This document shows, in pieces, positions 5,911 through 6,085 of a DNA stretch of 6,085 nucleotides. Under the pieces are notes generated by a model. That model was not told where the DNA came from. It did not search any database and worked only from the letters and a program-made list of their open reading frames with translations. Position 1 is the stretch's first letter; every line of letters begins with the position of its first letter. The stretch lies in NCBI GenBank assembly GCA_022865845.1, contig JALHUC010000603.1, positions 1 through 6,085 of the forward strand, written 5' to 3'. Position numbers and translations under genes: made by a program. This DNA comes from a bacterium. GTDB taxonomy: Bacteria > BMS3Abin14.

Positions 5911-5939
5911 CCCTCTCCCCCCCTCACCCTCTCACCCCC
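5911..5939 (-). repeat. G-run tract across the hisG stop codon
   Basis: On the minus strand four G-runs (5, 3, 7 and 3 G) are separated by TGAGA, TGA and AGA. The hisG stop TGA at 5934-5932 lies in the first loop. The pattern fits a G-quadruplex that could form in the mRNA itself. The last two hisG codons are part of the tract, so the repeat may have altered the end of the protein. Confidence 0.75.
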
Positions 5940-6085
5940 TCTGGAGGTTTTCCCGTATCGCCTCTATGATCGGGACCAGCCGATCCGCCTTTATCTTCAT
6001 GCTGGCCCGGTTGACTACCAGGCGCGCCGTTACCTCCATCACATCCTGAACTTCCACGAGGTTATTCTGCCGCAGGGTCTCCCCT
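5932..6085 (-). CDS. hisG: ATP phosphoribosyltransferase, C-terminal end (5' part beyond window)
   Basis: HisG joins ATP and PRPP to form phosphoribosyl-ATP, the committed and feedback-controlled step of the pathway. Only the last 50 codons are visible, beginning GETLRQNNLVEVQDV and ending in TGA at 5934-5932. The segment TARLVVNRASMKIK followed by a closing helix (RLVPIIEAIREN) is the usual end of the catalytic domain. The stop comes right after it, with no room for the regulatory ACT-like third domain of long HisG. This is therefore the short form, which in characterised species works as a complex with the HisZ regulatory subunit. It is the first gene of the visible operon and is separated from hisD by 96 nt. 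The assignment is firm because of both sequence and position. Confidence 0.9.
   Translation of the reverse strand, partial: GETLRQNNLVEVQDVMEVTARLVVNRASMKIKADRLVPIIEAIRENLQRG

Larger units (their letters stand above)
5836..5931. other. hisG-hisD spacer, purine/pyrimidine-skewed
   Basis: This 96-nt gap contains no gene. Going along the plus strand it has the hisD ribosome binding site, then a G-rich tract (5864-5896), a short mixed segment, and a C-rich tract (5910-5940) that runs into the hisG stop codon. The two tracts are imperfect reverse complements of each other, so a long irregular stem-loop is possible. No terminator T-run follows it on the minus strand. Confidence 0.75.

Noticed and set aside
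2143..5912. The 9-mer CACTTCGCC shared by the hisH-hisA spacer (2143-2151) and the hisG-hisD spacer (5904-5912)
   Set aside because: A single short match without similar flanks could be due to chance in this amount of sequence. A genome-wide count would be needed to make it meaningful.
5555..6049. Open frame of 164 codons on the plus strand across the 5' part of hisD and the hisG end
   Set aside because: It is rich in Ser, Arg and Pro, reads through the G-rich repeat, has no family resemblance and opposes two clear genes.

Overview
The window is the distal part of a bacterial histidine biosynthesis operon. Every gene lies on the minus strand, so transcription runs from high to low coordinates: hisG (3' end only), hisD, hisC, hisB, hisH, hisA, hisF and hisI (its 3' end runs off the left edge). 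No gene on the plus strand is supported, and I see no RNA gene, insertion sequence or CRISPR array.

Layout in transcript order. The C-terminus of hisG lies at 6085-5932. A 96-nt low-complexity spacer follows, then hisD (5835-4543), hisC (4546-3446), hisB (3453-2863) and hisH (2866-2216), each overlapping the next by 4 or 8 nt. A 177-nt spacer holding four consecutive dyads precedes hisA (2038-1298), which overlaps hisF (1301-513) by 4 nt. A 101-nt spacer with two heptanucleotide tandem arrays and a 16-bp perfect inverted repeat precedes hisI (from 411).

Together the genes cover most of the pathway from PRPP and ATP to histidine: HisG (step 1), HisI (PR-AMP cyclohydrolase), HisA (ProFAR isomerase), HisH/HisF (IGP synthase), HisB (IGP dehydratase, monofunctional), HisC (aminotransferase) and HisD (dehydrogenase). 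Not seen here are HisE (unless fused to HisI beyond the left edge), a histidinol-phosphate phosphatase, and HisZ, which the short-form HisG end implies.

The source is a bacterium with moderately high GC, strong AAGGAGG-type Shine-Dalgarno sites and frequent GTG/TTG starts (5 of 7 visible starts are not ATG). The compact order G-D-C-B-H-A-F-I, short HisG and monofunctional HisB resemble operons of Desulfobacterota/Deltaproteobacteria and related phyla. That placement is an inference from memory and is weak.

The enzymes look ordinary and intact, and I found no new protein system. The unusual content is in the spacers. The three junctions that do not overlap are each filled with repeats, hairpins or G-runs able to form quadruplexes, while the other four are tightly overlapped. 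None of these structures is followed by a U-tract like that of an intrinsic terminator.
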